DNA of 64,000 nucleotides from Hydrogenophaga sp. PAMC20947. Lineage in GTDB: Bacteria; Pseudomonadota; Gammaproteobacteria; Burkholderiales; Burkholderiaceae_C. The stretch lies in assembly GCF_004795855.1 (NCBI RefSeq), contig NZ_CP039252.1:1922001-1986000 (forward strand). Reading direction: 5' to 3'. The notes beneath the pieces are model-generated. The model did not search any database, was not told where the DNA came from, and was given only the letters and a program-made list of their open reading frames with translations. Positions 45,411 through 53,241 of the stretch are shown piece after piece. Position 1 is the first letter of the stretch, and each line of letters begins with the position of its first letter. The translations under genes and the position numbers were made by a program.

Positions 45411-45439
45411 TTGACAACAAAATGCTGCATCGCAATAAT
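45411..45439 (+). promoter_or_regulatory. sigma-70 promoter upstream of ectA
   Basis: A perfect -35 TTGACA (45411-45416), 17-bp spacer and AATAAT as -10 (45434-45439). Transcription would start near 45446, giving a leader of about 300 nt before ectA. A second TATATT at 45482 has no well-spaced -35. Confidence 0.65.
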
Positions 45440-45515
45440 AACGTTCGCCAACGGCTGTCTTTTTGCACCATCTTTCCGGGCTATATTTTTTGTAGCTGAC
45501 AAACACAAGGAAGAG

Positions 45516-45685
45516 CAAGGCGGCCGATCTTCGAGTCAAGCGCCAAACACTTGGGCCAACCTCCCGTCACACGGCGGGGTTTTGTCTAAGGGTTCCCAGA
45601 GCCGCTTGAATGTCTTTTGTAGGCTTCCCGCCATGGGAAGCCGCCCGATCTGACCCGCGTCAACCGACGCGCTGTTGGTCAGATC
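45516..45685 (+). promoter_or_regulatory. structured 5' leader of ectA, candidate cis-regulatory RNA
   Basis: In order along the RNA: an enclosing pairing CAAGGCGGC (45516-45524) with GCCGCTTG (45601-45608), one G bulged; inside it AACCTCCCG (45558-45566) with CGGGGTT (45575-45581); then GGCTTCCC-GCCAT-GGGAAGCC (45622-45642, perfect eight-base stem); then GATCTGACC (45647-45655) with GGTCAGATC (45677-45685), perfect nine bases, enclosing CGCGTC-AACC-GACGCG, perfect six bases. None is followed by a T run. The ectA start is 64 bases further on. An enclosing stem with inner hairpins plus downstream hairpins is the layout of a riboswitch aptamer and expression platform; I cannot assign a known class. 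Confidence 0.6.
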
Positions 45686-45749
45686 CCGTGTCGGGGTTGC
45701 GCCTTATTCCAAGGCTGTGCTTCGGCCAGCTTCAGGAAACCCAACACGC

Positions 45750-46337
45750 ATGTATCTTCACGGCAAGACACCAGCTCATCACGTCCATGCTCTGCAATTT
45801 CGCAGCGCTCAGCCCAAAGACGGCGCGGCTCTCTGGCGCCTCATCCAGGCCACGGGGACGCTGGAGCTGAATTCAGCCTATTTTTACCTGCTCTTCGCCA
45901 CCGATTTTGGCCGCACCTGCCTGATCGCCGAACAGTCAGGAGAGGTGGTGGGAGCCGTTATTGGCTACCACCCGCCCGAGCAGGCGCGCACAGCGTTTGT
46001 CTGGCAAGTGGGCCTGCTGCCGCGCTTGCGCGGCCACGGCTTGGGCGTTGAGCTCTTGCAGCGCTGGATCGATCTGCCCGCCAACCAGGACCGGCTGTGG
46101 GTCACCGCCACAGTGGCCGACGACAACGCTGCGTCGCAAGCCCTCTTCAAGCGTTTCGCGCAGCTCAGGTCCACCGAATGCAACGTACAAACGCATTTCA
46201 CCGCCGATCTGTTTCCGGTCGAGCACCCGCCAGAACCCCTGTTCCGAGTCGGGCCGCTGCCACGCGCAGTCACGCCCGCCGCCTGTAGCGACGCGGCCAC
46301 AAGCAGCGTCGGTCTATCCCTGGTCGCAGCGGATTGA
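45750..46337 (+). CDS. ectA: L-2,4-diaminobutyrate N-gamma-acetyltransferase
   Basis: A 195-residue GNAT-fold acetyltransferase, second step of ectoine synthesis (acetyl-CoA plus diaminobutyrate). EctA signatures: ATGTLELNSAYFYLLFATDFGRTCLIAEQSGEVVGAVIGY at about 35-74, the acetyl-CoA loop LLPRLRGHGLGVELL, and VTATVADDNAASQALFKRFA. The C-terminal 25 or so residues (AVTPAACSDAATSSVGLSLVAAD) extend past the fold. The ATG at 45750 opens MYLHGKTPAHHV, with AGGAAA 12 bases before it. First gene of ectABCD. Confidence 0.9.
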   Translation: MYLHGKTPAHHVHALQFRSAQPKDGAALWRLIQATGTLELNSAYFYLLFATDFGRTCLIAEQSGEVVGAVIGYHPPEQARTAFVWQVGLLPRLRGHGLGVELLQRWIDLPANQDRLWVTATVADDNAASQALFKRFAQLRSTECNVQTHFTADLFPVEHPPEPLFRVGPLPRAVTPAACSDAATSSVGLSLVAAD

Positions 46338-46392
46338 TCCCACGATCGAATCGCTGTCCCTCAACTTTTTTTTACCTATAAGGAGTTCCCCC

Positions 46393-47661
46393 ATGCAGAA
46401 CATTTTCGAGCAACACGAGTCCGAAGTCCGTGGATATTGCCGCAACTTTCCGGCGGTATTCGCTTCGGCCAAAGGCGCCTGGATGACTGATGAGAAGGGG
46501 GAGCGTTACCTCGATTTCTTTGCGGGTGCCGGGGTGCTCAACTACGGGCACAACCCCGACAAACTCAAAGACGCGCTGATCGAATACATCTCGCGAGACG
46601 GCATCACCCACACGCTGGACATGTACAGCGAAGCCAAGCGCGACTTCATCGAGCGGTTCCACCGCGTGATCCTGCAGCCTCGTGGCCTCGACTACAAATT
46701 GCAGTTTCCTGGCCCCACTGGCACCAACGCCGTGGAGTCCGCCTTGAAGCTGGCCCGCAAAGTGACGGGGCGTGATCGCGTAGTGAGCTTCACCAACGCC
46801 TTTCATGGCATGACCCTGGGCGCATTGGCCGTGACCGGCAACGGGTTCAAACGCGCCGGCGCCGGCGTGTCCCTGCAGAACACCTCGTCCATTCCCTTCT
46901 GCGGTTTCATGGGCGACGATCCTGACACGCTGGGCTTCTTCGAAGCCATGTTGAACGACGACGGCAGCGGCATGGAAACGCCTGCCGCCGTGATCGTGGA
47001 AACCGTGCAAGCCGAAGGTGGCGTCAACGTGGCGGCCACCGATTGGCTGCAGCGCCTGCGCCAGATCACCGCAGACCATGGCATCGTGCTCATCGTGGAC
47101 GACATCCAGGTCGGTTGCGGGCGCACCGGCAAGTTCTTCAGCTTTGAAGAAGCCGGCATCGTTCCCGACATGATCACGCTCTCCAAATCACTCTCGGGCT
47201 ACGGCATTCCCATGGCGCTGGTGCTGATCAAACCCGAGCTGGACCAGTGGGCCCCCGGCGAGCACAACGGCACTTTCCGCGGACACAACCCCGGCTTCGT
47301 GACGGCCACCAAGGCGCTTGACTATTGGGAAAACGACTGGCTGGAAAAGTCCGTGAACCACAAAAGCAAGATCGTGCACCAGCGGCTTCAAGCCATGGTC
47401 GACCGCCTCGGTGCTCAGGCCGAAGTTCGCGGTCGGGGTCTGATTTACGGTATTGCATTTGACGATGTATCCATCGCAGGTCAGGTGTCCCAAGCCTGCT
47501 TCAAGGACCACCTGATCGTCGAGACCGCCGGCATTGAAGACCAGGTCCTGAAGCTCCTGCCCAGCCTCACCATCAGCGACGAAGACCTCACGCAAGGCCT
47601 CGACATCATTGAGCGCAACCTCGCCGCCGTGCTCGCCGGCAACGAACGCAAGAGCGCCTGA
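46393..47661 (+). CDS. ectB: diaminobutyrate-2-oxoglutarate transaminase
   Basis: A 422-residue class III PLP aminotransferase, first step of ectoine synthesis (aspartate semialdehyde plus glutamate). It opens with FEQHESEVRGYCRNFPAVFASAKG, typical of EctB; GPTGTNAVESALKLARKVTGR and VDDIQVGCGRTGKFFSFEEAGI lead to the PLP lysine, Lys265 in TLSKSLSGYGIPMA. AAGGAG before the ATG at 46393 is strong; the open frame upstream is a shadow of ectA. Confidence 0.95.
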   Translation: MQNIFEQHESEVRGYCRNFPAVFASAKGAWMTDEKGERYLDFFAGAGVLNYGHNPDKLKDALIEYISRDGITHTLDMYSEAKRDFIERFHRVILQPRGLDYKLQFPGPTGTNAVESALKLARKVTGRDRVVSFTNAFHGMTLGALAVTGNGFKRAGAGVSLQNTSSIPFCGFMGDDPDTLGFFEAMLNDDGSGMETPAAVIVETVQAEGGVNVAATDWLQRLRQITADHGIVLIVDDIQVGCGRTGKFFSFEEAGIVPDMITLSKSLSGYGIPMALVLIKPELDQWAPGEHNGTFRGHNPGFVTATKALDYWENDWLEKSVNHKSKIVHQRLQAMVDRLGAQAEVRGRGLIYGIAFDDVSIAGQVSQACFKDHLIVETAGIEDQVLKLLPSLTISDEDLTQGLDIIERNLAAVLAGNERKSA

Positions 47662-47682
47662 ACCCCCTCAAAGGAAATGAAC

Positions 47683-48072
47683 ATGATCGTCAAACACCTC
47701 GACCAGATCGTCGGCACCGAAGCCGATGTGGACACCGCCGGCTGGACCAGCCGCCGCCTCATCCTCAAAGACGTCGGCATGGGCTATTCCGTGCACGACA
47801 CCGTCATCAAGGCCGGCGCCGAGCTGGACATGCACTACAAGAACCACCTGGAAACCGTGTACCTCACCGAAGGCGCGGGTGAACTGGTGGACCTCGCCAC
47901 AGGCGTGACGCACCAGCTGCGCGTGGGCTCGATCTATGCCCTCAACCAGCACGACCACCACCTGCTCAAGGCCAACCAGGGCAGCCACATGCGCATGGTG
48001 TGCGTGTTCAACCCACCCATCACGGGCAATGAAGTGCACGATGAATCCGGCGCCTACGCGCTGAGCGATTGA
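47683..48072 (+). CDS. ectC: ectoine synthase
   Basis: A 129-residue cupin that cyclises N-gamma-acetyldiaminobutyrate to ectoine, iron-dependent. Conserved: MIVKHLDQIVGTEADVDT, GMGYSVHDTVIKAGAELDMHYKNHLETVYLTEGAGELVDL and LNQHDHHLLKANQGSHMRMVCVFNPP, which supply the metal and substrate ligands. Two ATGs lie six bases apart; that at 47683 is chosen because AAAGGA then sits at proper distance, and it matches other EctC starts. Fifteen bases after ectB lie the ribosome site and start. Confidence 0.95.
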   Translation: MIVKHLDQIVGTEADVDTAGWTSRRLILKDVGMGYSVHDTVIKAGAELDMHYKNHLETVYLTEGAGELVDLATGVTHQLRVGSIYALNQHDHHLLKANQGSHMRMVCVFNPPITGNEVHDESGAYALSD

Positions 48073-48088
48073 GGGAGGAATCCGAAAC

Positions 48089-49036
48089 ATGCCCGACAAC
48101 ACAATCCAGACCCAACGATCGTCAAACAGCGCCAGTGCGGGTGCTGACCGCTACCCGTCCCGTCAGGAGCCCGCCCCCCGCATCTCCAACCGCCTCGATC
48201 CGGTGGTTTATGGAGCGGCGGCAGGCGGCCCTCTGACCGAGAGCCAGCTGCGCTTTTTCGAAGACCATGGTTACCTCAGCATCGACCAGTTGTTCAGCGA
48301 GGCTGAACTGGGCAGCTACGTGCAGGAGCTGCAGCGGCTGCGCACGGACGAGCAAGCCAAGGACGCACCCGAGGCGGTGATCGAACCCGAAAGCCGTGAC
48401 CTGCGCTCGATCTTCGCGGTGCACCGCAGCAGCGAGGTCTTGCGCGCGCTCTGCGGCCACCCGCGCCTGGTGGCCATGGCACGCCAGCTGCTGGGGGGCG
48501 ATGTCTACATCCACCAGTCGCGCATCAACTACAAGAATGGGTTTCGGGGCAAAGAGTTTTTCTGGCACTCCGATTTCGAAACCTGGCATGTTGAAGATGG
48601 GCTTCCCGCCATGCGCACCGTCAGCTTCTCGATCAGCCTCACCCCCAACACCGAGCACAACGGCCCTCTCATGCTGATGCCCGGCTCGCACCACCGTTTT
48701 GTTGCCTGCGTGGGTGAAACGCCGGACAACCACTACAGGGCCTCGCTCAAGCGCCAGGAGGTGGGTGTGCCCGATGACACCAGCCTCACGCAGCTCGCCC
48801 ATGAGTTCGGCATCACCTCGCCCAAGGGCCTGGCTGGCTCGGTGACGTTTTTCGACTGCAACACCATGCACGGTTCGAATTCGAACATCACGCCAATGCC
48901 ACGCAGCAATGTGTTCGTGGTCTACAACAGCGTGGACAACAAGCCGGTGGCCCCATTCTGCGGGCTGGCACCGCGCCCCAACTTCATCGCCGAACGCGAA
49001 GACTTCACCCCCCTGACGCTGCCGGGTCAAACCTGA
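48089..49036 (+). CDS. ectD: ectoine 5-hydroxylase
   Basis: A 315-residue Fe(II)/2-oxoglutarate dioxygenase that converts ectoine to 5-hydroxyectoine. The iron triad is His160 and Asp162 in FFWHSDFETWHVEDG and His261 in FFDCNTMHGSNSN; the 2-oxoglutarate and signature region is VYIHQSRINYKNGFRGKEF. The N-terminal 30 residues (NTIQTQRSSNSASAGADRY) are low complexity, followed by the family start YPSRQEPAPRISNRLDPVVYG. Sixteen bases follow ectC. It implies that hydroxyectoine is made. Confidence 0.95.
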   Translation: MPDNTIQTQRSSNSASAGADRYPSRQEPAPRISNRLDPVVYGAAAGGPLTESQLRFFEDHGYLSIDQLFSEAELGSYVQELQRLRTDEQAKDAPEAVIEPESRDLRSIFAVHRSSEVLRALCGHPRLVAMARQLLGGDVYIHQSRINYKNGFRGKEFFWHSDFETWHVEDGLPAMRTVSFSISLTPNTEHNGPLMLMPGSHHRFVACVGETPDNHYRASLKRQEVGVPDDTSLTQLAHEFGITSPKGLAGSVTFFDCNTMHGSNSNITPMPRSNVFVVYNSVDNKPVAPFCGLAPRPNFIAEREDFTPLTLPGQT

Positions 49037-49103
49037 CGCTCCAGCGCCACCACGCCGCGTACCGCGCGCGCATCGACCGTTCCACCCCAACAAGGAGTTC
49101 CTC

Positions 49104-49973
49104 ATGCAACAACGCCCACTCAATCTCAGCCTGTCCCGCCGTGTCGTCACCGCGGTCCTCGGCGCCAGCGCGCTGCTCGGCAGCGGCCTGGCCGCAGCAG
49201 AAACCACGCTGGAGCGCATCCAGAAGCAAGGTTATATCCGCGTCGGCTTTGCCAACGAAGCCCCCTACGCTTTTGCCACCCCCGATGGCAAGCTCAACGG
49301 CGAATCCCCTGCGGTTTTTCGCCACATCATGAAGCAGCTGGGCGTGAACGAAGTTGACGGTGTACTGACGGAATGGGGCGCACTGATCCCTGGCCTGAAA
49401 GCCAGCCGTTTTGACGCCATCGTGGCCTCGATGTACATCACCCCCAAGCGCTGCAAGCAAATCCTGTTCGCCAATCCCACCTACGGTATCGGTGAGGCCT
49501 TTATTGTCAAAAAGGGCAACCCCGACGGGATCAACACCTACGATGACGCGGTGAAGAAGAATCTGAAGGTTGCGTTTGTGGCTGGCACCGCCGAAATCGA
49601 GCATGCACGCCTCGCCGGCATGAAGCGCTCGCAGGAAGTGACCGTGCCCAACTTCGCGGCGTCGGTGGCCACGGTCAAAGCGGGCCGCGCCTCCGCTGCG
49701 GCCTTCACCTCGCTCACAGCTCAGGACCTCGCTGGCAAAGATGAAGCGATCGAGCGCGCCGAGCCTTTCACCTTCACCCACAACGGCAAGAAATACAAAG
49801 GCGAAGGCTCGTTCGGCTTCCGCATGGCCGACACCAGCCTGCGCGATGCCGTCAACGTCGAACTGGCCAAATTCCTGGGCACCCCAGAGCACCTGAAAAT
49901 GGTGGGTGAATTCGGCTTCGACGCCTCCAACCAGCCTGAGAAAACCGCTGAGCAACACTGCGCAGGCGAGTAA
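49104..49973 (+). CDS. ehuB: ectoine/hydroxyectoine ABC transporter substrate-binding protein
   Basis: A 289-residue periplasmic protein with a signal peptide (about 1-32, ending GLAAAE). It has the EhuB pattern GYIRVGFANEAPYAFATPDGKLNGESPAVFRHIMKQLGV, VLTEWGALIPGLKASRFDAIVASMYITPKRCKQILFANPTYGIGEAF and FVAGTAEIEHARLAG; aromatic residues in APYAF match the ectoine cage of this family. Clear AAGGAG before the ATG. It lies 67 bp after ectD, so the importer is coupled to the synthesis genes. Confidence 0.88.
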   Translation: MQQRPLNLSLSRRVVTAVLGASALLGSGLAAAETTLERIQKQGYIRVGFANEAPYAFATPDGKLNGESPAVFRHIMKQLGVNEVDGVLTEWGALIPGLKASRFDAIVASMYITPKRCKQILFANPTYGIGEAFIVKKGNPDGINTYDDAVKKNLKVAFVAGTAEIEHARLAGMKRSQEVTVPNFAASVATVKAGRASAAAFTSLTAQDLAGKDEAIERAEPFTFTHNGKKYKGEGSFGFRMADTSLRDAVNVELAKFLGTPEHLKMVGEFGFDASNQPEKTAEQHCAGE

Positions 49974-49996
49974 ACCCTCGCAACAAGGTTTCCCCT

Positions 49997-50731
49997 TTGC
50001 GCTCCACCTATTCGACGACGCTGGTCGTGGCCATCCTGTGCTTGGGCGCGGGCTTGTGGATCGCAGGCTTCTCCAGCCTGCGTGATTTCCTGCCCGAGCT
50101 CCTGCGCGGTGTCATCGTCACGCTGCAGGTCACGGCGGGTGGCGCGGTGGTGGCCGTTCTCGCCGCACTCGGCGCCGCCCTGGCCCGGCTGTACGGGCCA
50201 ACACCGCTGCGCTGGTTCGCCACCACCTATGTGGAGGTGTTTCGCGGTACCTCGGCGTTGGTGCAGCTGTTCTGGCTCTTCTTCGTGTTGCCGCACTTTG
50301 GCCTCACCCTTTCGCCGCTGGTGGTGGGGATTGCCGCGCTGGGGTTGAATGTGGGCGCTTACGGGGCCGAGGTGGTTCGTGGGGCCATTGGCTCTGTCAC
50401 CCGAGGCCAATGGGAAGCGGCCACGGCCCTCAATCTCACACGGGCCCAAGCCTTGCGCCGCATCATCTTGCCGCAAGCGTTTGTGACCATGATCCCGCCC
50501 TGGGGCAACCTGTTCATCGAACTGCTCAAGGCGACGTCGCTGGTCTCACTGATCACTTTGTCCGACCTGGCCTTCAAGGCCCAGCAGATCAACCAGAACA
50601 CCCTGCGCACCGCAGAGGTGTTTGGCAGTGTGCTGCTCGTCTACCTCGCGTTGTCGGTGCTGATCACCGTGGCCATGCGGGCACTGGAGACCCGAGCCGC
50701 GCGCGGCCTGCGCAGAGGAAGGGTCGGATGA
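49997..50731 (+). CDS. ehuC: ectoine/hydroxyectoine ABC transporter permease
   Basis: A 244-residue inner-membrane permease of the polar amino acid class with about five helices and the EAA loop QWEAATALNLTRAQALRRIILPQAFVTMIPPWGNLF (about 134-169). The start appears to be TTG at 49997, with AAGG upstream, since no ATG or GTG lies at a sensible place (the first GTG would cut helix 1). Its stop overlaps the ehuD start by four bases. Confidence 0.85.
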   Translation: MRSTYSTTLVVAILCLGAGLWIAGFSSLRDFLPELLRGVIVTLQVTAGGAVVAVLAALGAALARLYGPTPLRWFATTYVEVFRGTSALVQLFWLFFVLPHFGLTLSPLVVGIAALGLNVGAYGAEVVRGAIGSVTRGQWEAATALNLTRAQALRRIILPQAFVTMIPPWGNLFIELLKATSLVSLITLSDLAFKAQQINQNTLRTAEVFGSVLLVYLALSVLITVAMRALETRAARGLRRGRVG

Positions 50732-51402
50732 ACAAACTCTGGGACTGGGCCTACGCCTGGGAAGCACTGCCCTTGCTCGCCGAAGCCTCGGTGATCACCA
50801 TCAAGGCCACGCTGATGGGATTTGTGGTGGCACTCACGGTGGGGCTACTGTTTGCGATCGGACGCATGGTCGGTCCGATGTGGGTGCGCTGGTCGGTGGG
50901 GGGTGTGGTGGAGTTCATCCGCTCCACGCCCTTGCTGATCCAGATCTTTTTTCTTTACTACGTGATGCCTGAATTCGGGCTCACCATGGACGCCATGCTC
51001 ACCGGCGTGATCGCGCTCGGCCTGCACTACGGCGCCTACTGCTCCGAGGTCTACCGCGCCGGCCTGGCCAACGTGCCCAAGGGCCAGTGGGAAGCGAGCA
51101 TTGCACTCAACCTTTCGAACTGGACCACATTCAAGAATGTGATCCTTCCCCAGGCCATTCCGCCCGTGGTGCCCGCGTTGGGCAACTACCTGGTAGCGCT
51201 GTTCAAGGAAACCCCCTTGCTGTCGGTGATCGCGGTGCTCGAGCTGATGCAAACCGCCAAGATCCTGGGCTCGGAGACCTTTCGCTACGTGGAGCCAATC
51301 ACCCTGGTTGGCATCTTTTTCCTGGTGTTCAGCCTGGTTTCGGCCGCGCTGATCCGTCGCCTGGAACGCCACCTCAACGCCGGCCCCGGCCGCCGAACAT
51401 GA
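50728..51402 (+). CDS. ehuD: ectoine/hydroxyectoine ABC transporter permease
   Basis: A 224-residue partner permease with the EAA loop QWEASIALNLSNWTTFKNVILPQAIPPVVPALGNYL (about 117-152) and the conserved EFIRSTPLLIQIFFLYYVMPEFG. It overlaps ehuC and ehuA by four bases each (ATGA), so C, D and A are co-translated. Confidence 0.87.
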   Translation: MNKLWDWAYAWEALPLLAEASVITIKATLMGFVVALTVGLLFAIGRMVGPMWVRWSVGGVVEFIRSTPLLIQIFFLYYVMPEFGLTMDAMLTGVIALGLHYGAYCSEVYRAGLANVPKGQWEASIALNLSNWTTFKNVILPQAIPPVVPALGNYLVALFKETPLLSVIAVLELMQTAKILGSETFRYVEPITLVGIFFLVFSLVSAALIRRLERHLNAGPGRRT

Positions 51403-52238
51403 ACACAGACAACAAGAACAACGACAACAGCGACAGCGACAGCGAGGCTGGTGCAGTGCAGGCAACGCCGCCCATGGTGCACTTCGAAAAAGTGACCAAG
51501 CGCTACGGGCCACTGACCGTGCTCGACCAGCTGGATCTGGATGTCGCGCCCCATGAAAAGGTGGCCATCATTGGCCCGTCAGGCTCAGGCAAGACCACCG
51601 TGTTGCGGATGCTGATGACGCTGGAAACCATCGACAGCGGCCTGATCTCAATTGATGGCGAGCCACTGACCCACATGCCCCAGGGCGACCAACTGGTGCG
51701 CGCCAATTCAGCCCACCTGCGGCGCATGCGCGGCCACATTGGCATGGTTTTCCAGCATTTCAACCTGTTCCCGCACATGACGGCGATCAAGAACTGCATG
51801 GAAGCACCGGTGACGGTGCTGGGCCTGAGCAAAGACGAGGCCTATGCGCGCGCAGCCGACCTGCTGGCCCAGGTGGGCCTGGCCGACAAACTCGATCACT
51901 ACCCTTCTCAACTCTCTGGCGGCCAGCAGCAGCGCGTGGCGATCGCGCGTGCATTGGCGATGCGGCCCAAAGTGATGCTGTTTGACGAGGTGACCTCTGC
52001 GCTGGACCCTGAGCTCTGCGGCGAGGTACTGGCTGTGATTCGCGACCTCGCTGCCGAGCACGATCTGACCATGCTCATGGTCACACACCAGATGGGCTTT
52101 GCGCGCGAATTCGCTGACCGCGTGTGCTTCTTCCACGCTGGTCGCATCGAGGAACAGGGTCCAGCCCAGGCCCTGTTCGAAAACCCGCAGAACGAGCGCA
52201 CACAGCAGTTCCTGCGGGCCGTTATGGACGCGGTTTAA
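51399..52238 (+). CDS. ehuA: ectoine/hydroxyectoine ABC transporter ATP-binding protein
   Basis: ABC ATPase of 279 residues. A hydrophilic N-terminal tail of about 25 residues, rich in Asn, Asp and Ser (NTDNKNNDNSDSDSEAG), precedes the fold. Walker [10 protein letters not shown] is near 59, Q-loop VFQHFNLFPH, signature [15 protein letters not shown] near 172, Walker B KVMLFDEVTSALDPE and His in VTHQMGFAREF. Note Val in place of the usual Pro in FDEVTSALD, as is common in EhuA. Last gene of the ect-ehu unit; it converges on the AEC transporter gene with a 17-bp gap. Confidence 0.87.
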   Translation: MNTDNKNNDNSDSDSEAGAVQATPPMVHFEKVTKRYGPLTVLDQLDLDVAPHEKVAIIGPSGSGKTTVLRMLMTLETIDSGLISIDGEPLTHMPQGDQLVRANSAHLRRMRGHIGMVFQHFNLFPHMTAIKNCMEAPVTVLGLSKDEAYARAADLLAQVGLADKLDHYPSQLSGGQQQRVAIARALAMRPKVMLFDEVTSALDPELCGEVLAVIRDLAAEHDLTMLMVTHQMGFAREFADRVCFFHAGRIEEQGPAQALFENPQNERTQQFLRAVMDAV

Positions 52239-52255
52239 GGCGCCGCCCGTTCAAC

Positions 52256-53227
52256 TCAGGTCAGCCAGCCAGCGCTGTGGCGCATGAGCCAAAGAATGGC
52301 ACTCAGGCTGAAGAACGAGGCCGCCGTTGCGACCAGCAAGGCGGCCGCACTGAAACCTTCGAAACCATGGCGACCCGCGAGCAACGAGTAAATGCCCAGC
52401 ATGGGCATGGCAGCCGACAGCACGGCAGCAGCGCGCAGCTCACCCTGCAAAGCGGGCAAGCCCAGCAAAGGCAACAGCATGATGGCCGTCCAAACCGCCA
52501 GAGGATGCAGGAACAGTTTGCCTGCGGCGATCGCACCCACCTGGCGGCGCATGCCCCTGATGGGCAAATCCACCAGATTGCCCCCGATGATGAACAGCGC
52601 CAGTCCGCCACTCGCGGCAGCAAACAGGTTCACGGTGCGGCTGATGACTGAAGGCAGCTGCCAGCCCAGCAGCGACACCAGAAAACCCAACACAATCGCA
52701 ACGATCATGGGGTTGCGCGCAAGTCTTTCTGCGGTCTGTCGCAACACCAACGCAGGCGATGGCCGTTCGCCCACATGGGCACCGGCGTCGGCCAGCGTGA
52801 ACAGCAGCGGCAGCTTGATCAGGTTTTCCACAATCAGGTTAAGCGCCAGAATCACACCCGCCAGTGGCCCGAAAATCAACAGCATCACCGGGTAACCCAC
52901 ATAACCGCTGTTGGAACAGGACATGCCCATGGCGACGTAGGCACTCTCCGTCAACCCCTTGCCGTTCAGCCGGCGCGACCACCAGATCGCACCCAGCAAC
53001 ACGCTGAGCGAACCCACGGTATAGGTCAGCAAATAGGCCGGGTGCATCACCTCGACCAGCGGGCGCGAAGCGAGCGCATTGAACAGCAGCGCAGGCAACG
53101 CAATCTGGATCACGAACTTGCCAAACACCCGCATGTCGGCCTTGCTGAAAAGGCTCCAGCGCACGCTGGCATAGCCTGCGGCGATGCAGAGGTAAATCGG
53201 GCCGGTGATGGGCAGGATGTCGAACAT
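52256..53227 (-). CDS. AEC-family transporter (auxin efflux carrier/MdcF-like permease)
   Basis: A 323-residue membrane protein with about ten helices in two five-helix halves; the first half contains GKFVIQIALPALLFNALA and SCSNSGYVGYPVML, the second GGLALFIIGGNLVDLPIRGMRRQ and LSAAMPMLGIYSLLAGRHG. Bacterial AEC proteins carry organic acids such as malonate or lactate. It follows the DUF1932-type dehydrogenase gene by 14 bp, so the two are probably cotranscribed. Substrate unknown. Confidence 0.85.
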   Translation of the reverse strand: MFDILPITGPIYLCIAAGYASVRWSLFSKADMRVFGKFVIQIALPALLFNALASRPLVEVMHPAYLLTYTVGSLSVLLGAIWWSRRLNGKGLTESAYVAMGMSCSNSGYVGYPVMLLIFGPLAGVILALNLIVENLIKLPLLFTLADAGAHVGERPSPALVLRQTAERLARNPMIVAIVLGFLVSLLGWQLPSVISRTVNLFAAASGGLALFIIGGNLVDLPIRGMRRQVGAIAAGKLFLHPLAVWTAIMLLPLLGLPALQGELRAAAVLSAAMPMLGIYSLLAGRHGFEGFSAAALLVATAASFFSLSAILWLMRHSAGWLT

Positions 53228-53241
53228 GGCAGCGGGTTGCT

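Noticed and set aside
45580..45600. Resemblance of TCTAAGGGTTCCCAGAG to the guanidine-I (ykkC) riboswitch core
   Set aside because: Only a short stretch is alike; the remaining conserved ykkC elements are not seen and the downstream genes do not fit guanidine metabolism.
45961..46392. N-terminal extension of EctB over ectA
   Set aside because: It overlaps ectA in another frame; the strong ribosome site at 46381 and family start at 46393 set EctB.
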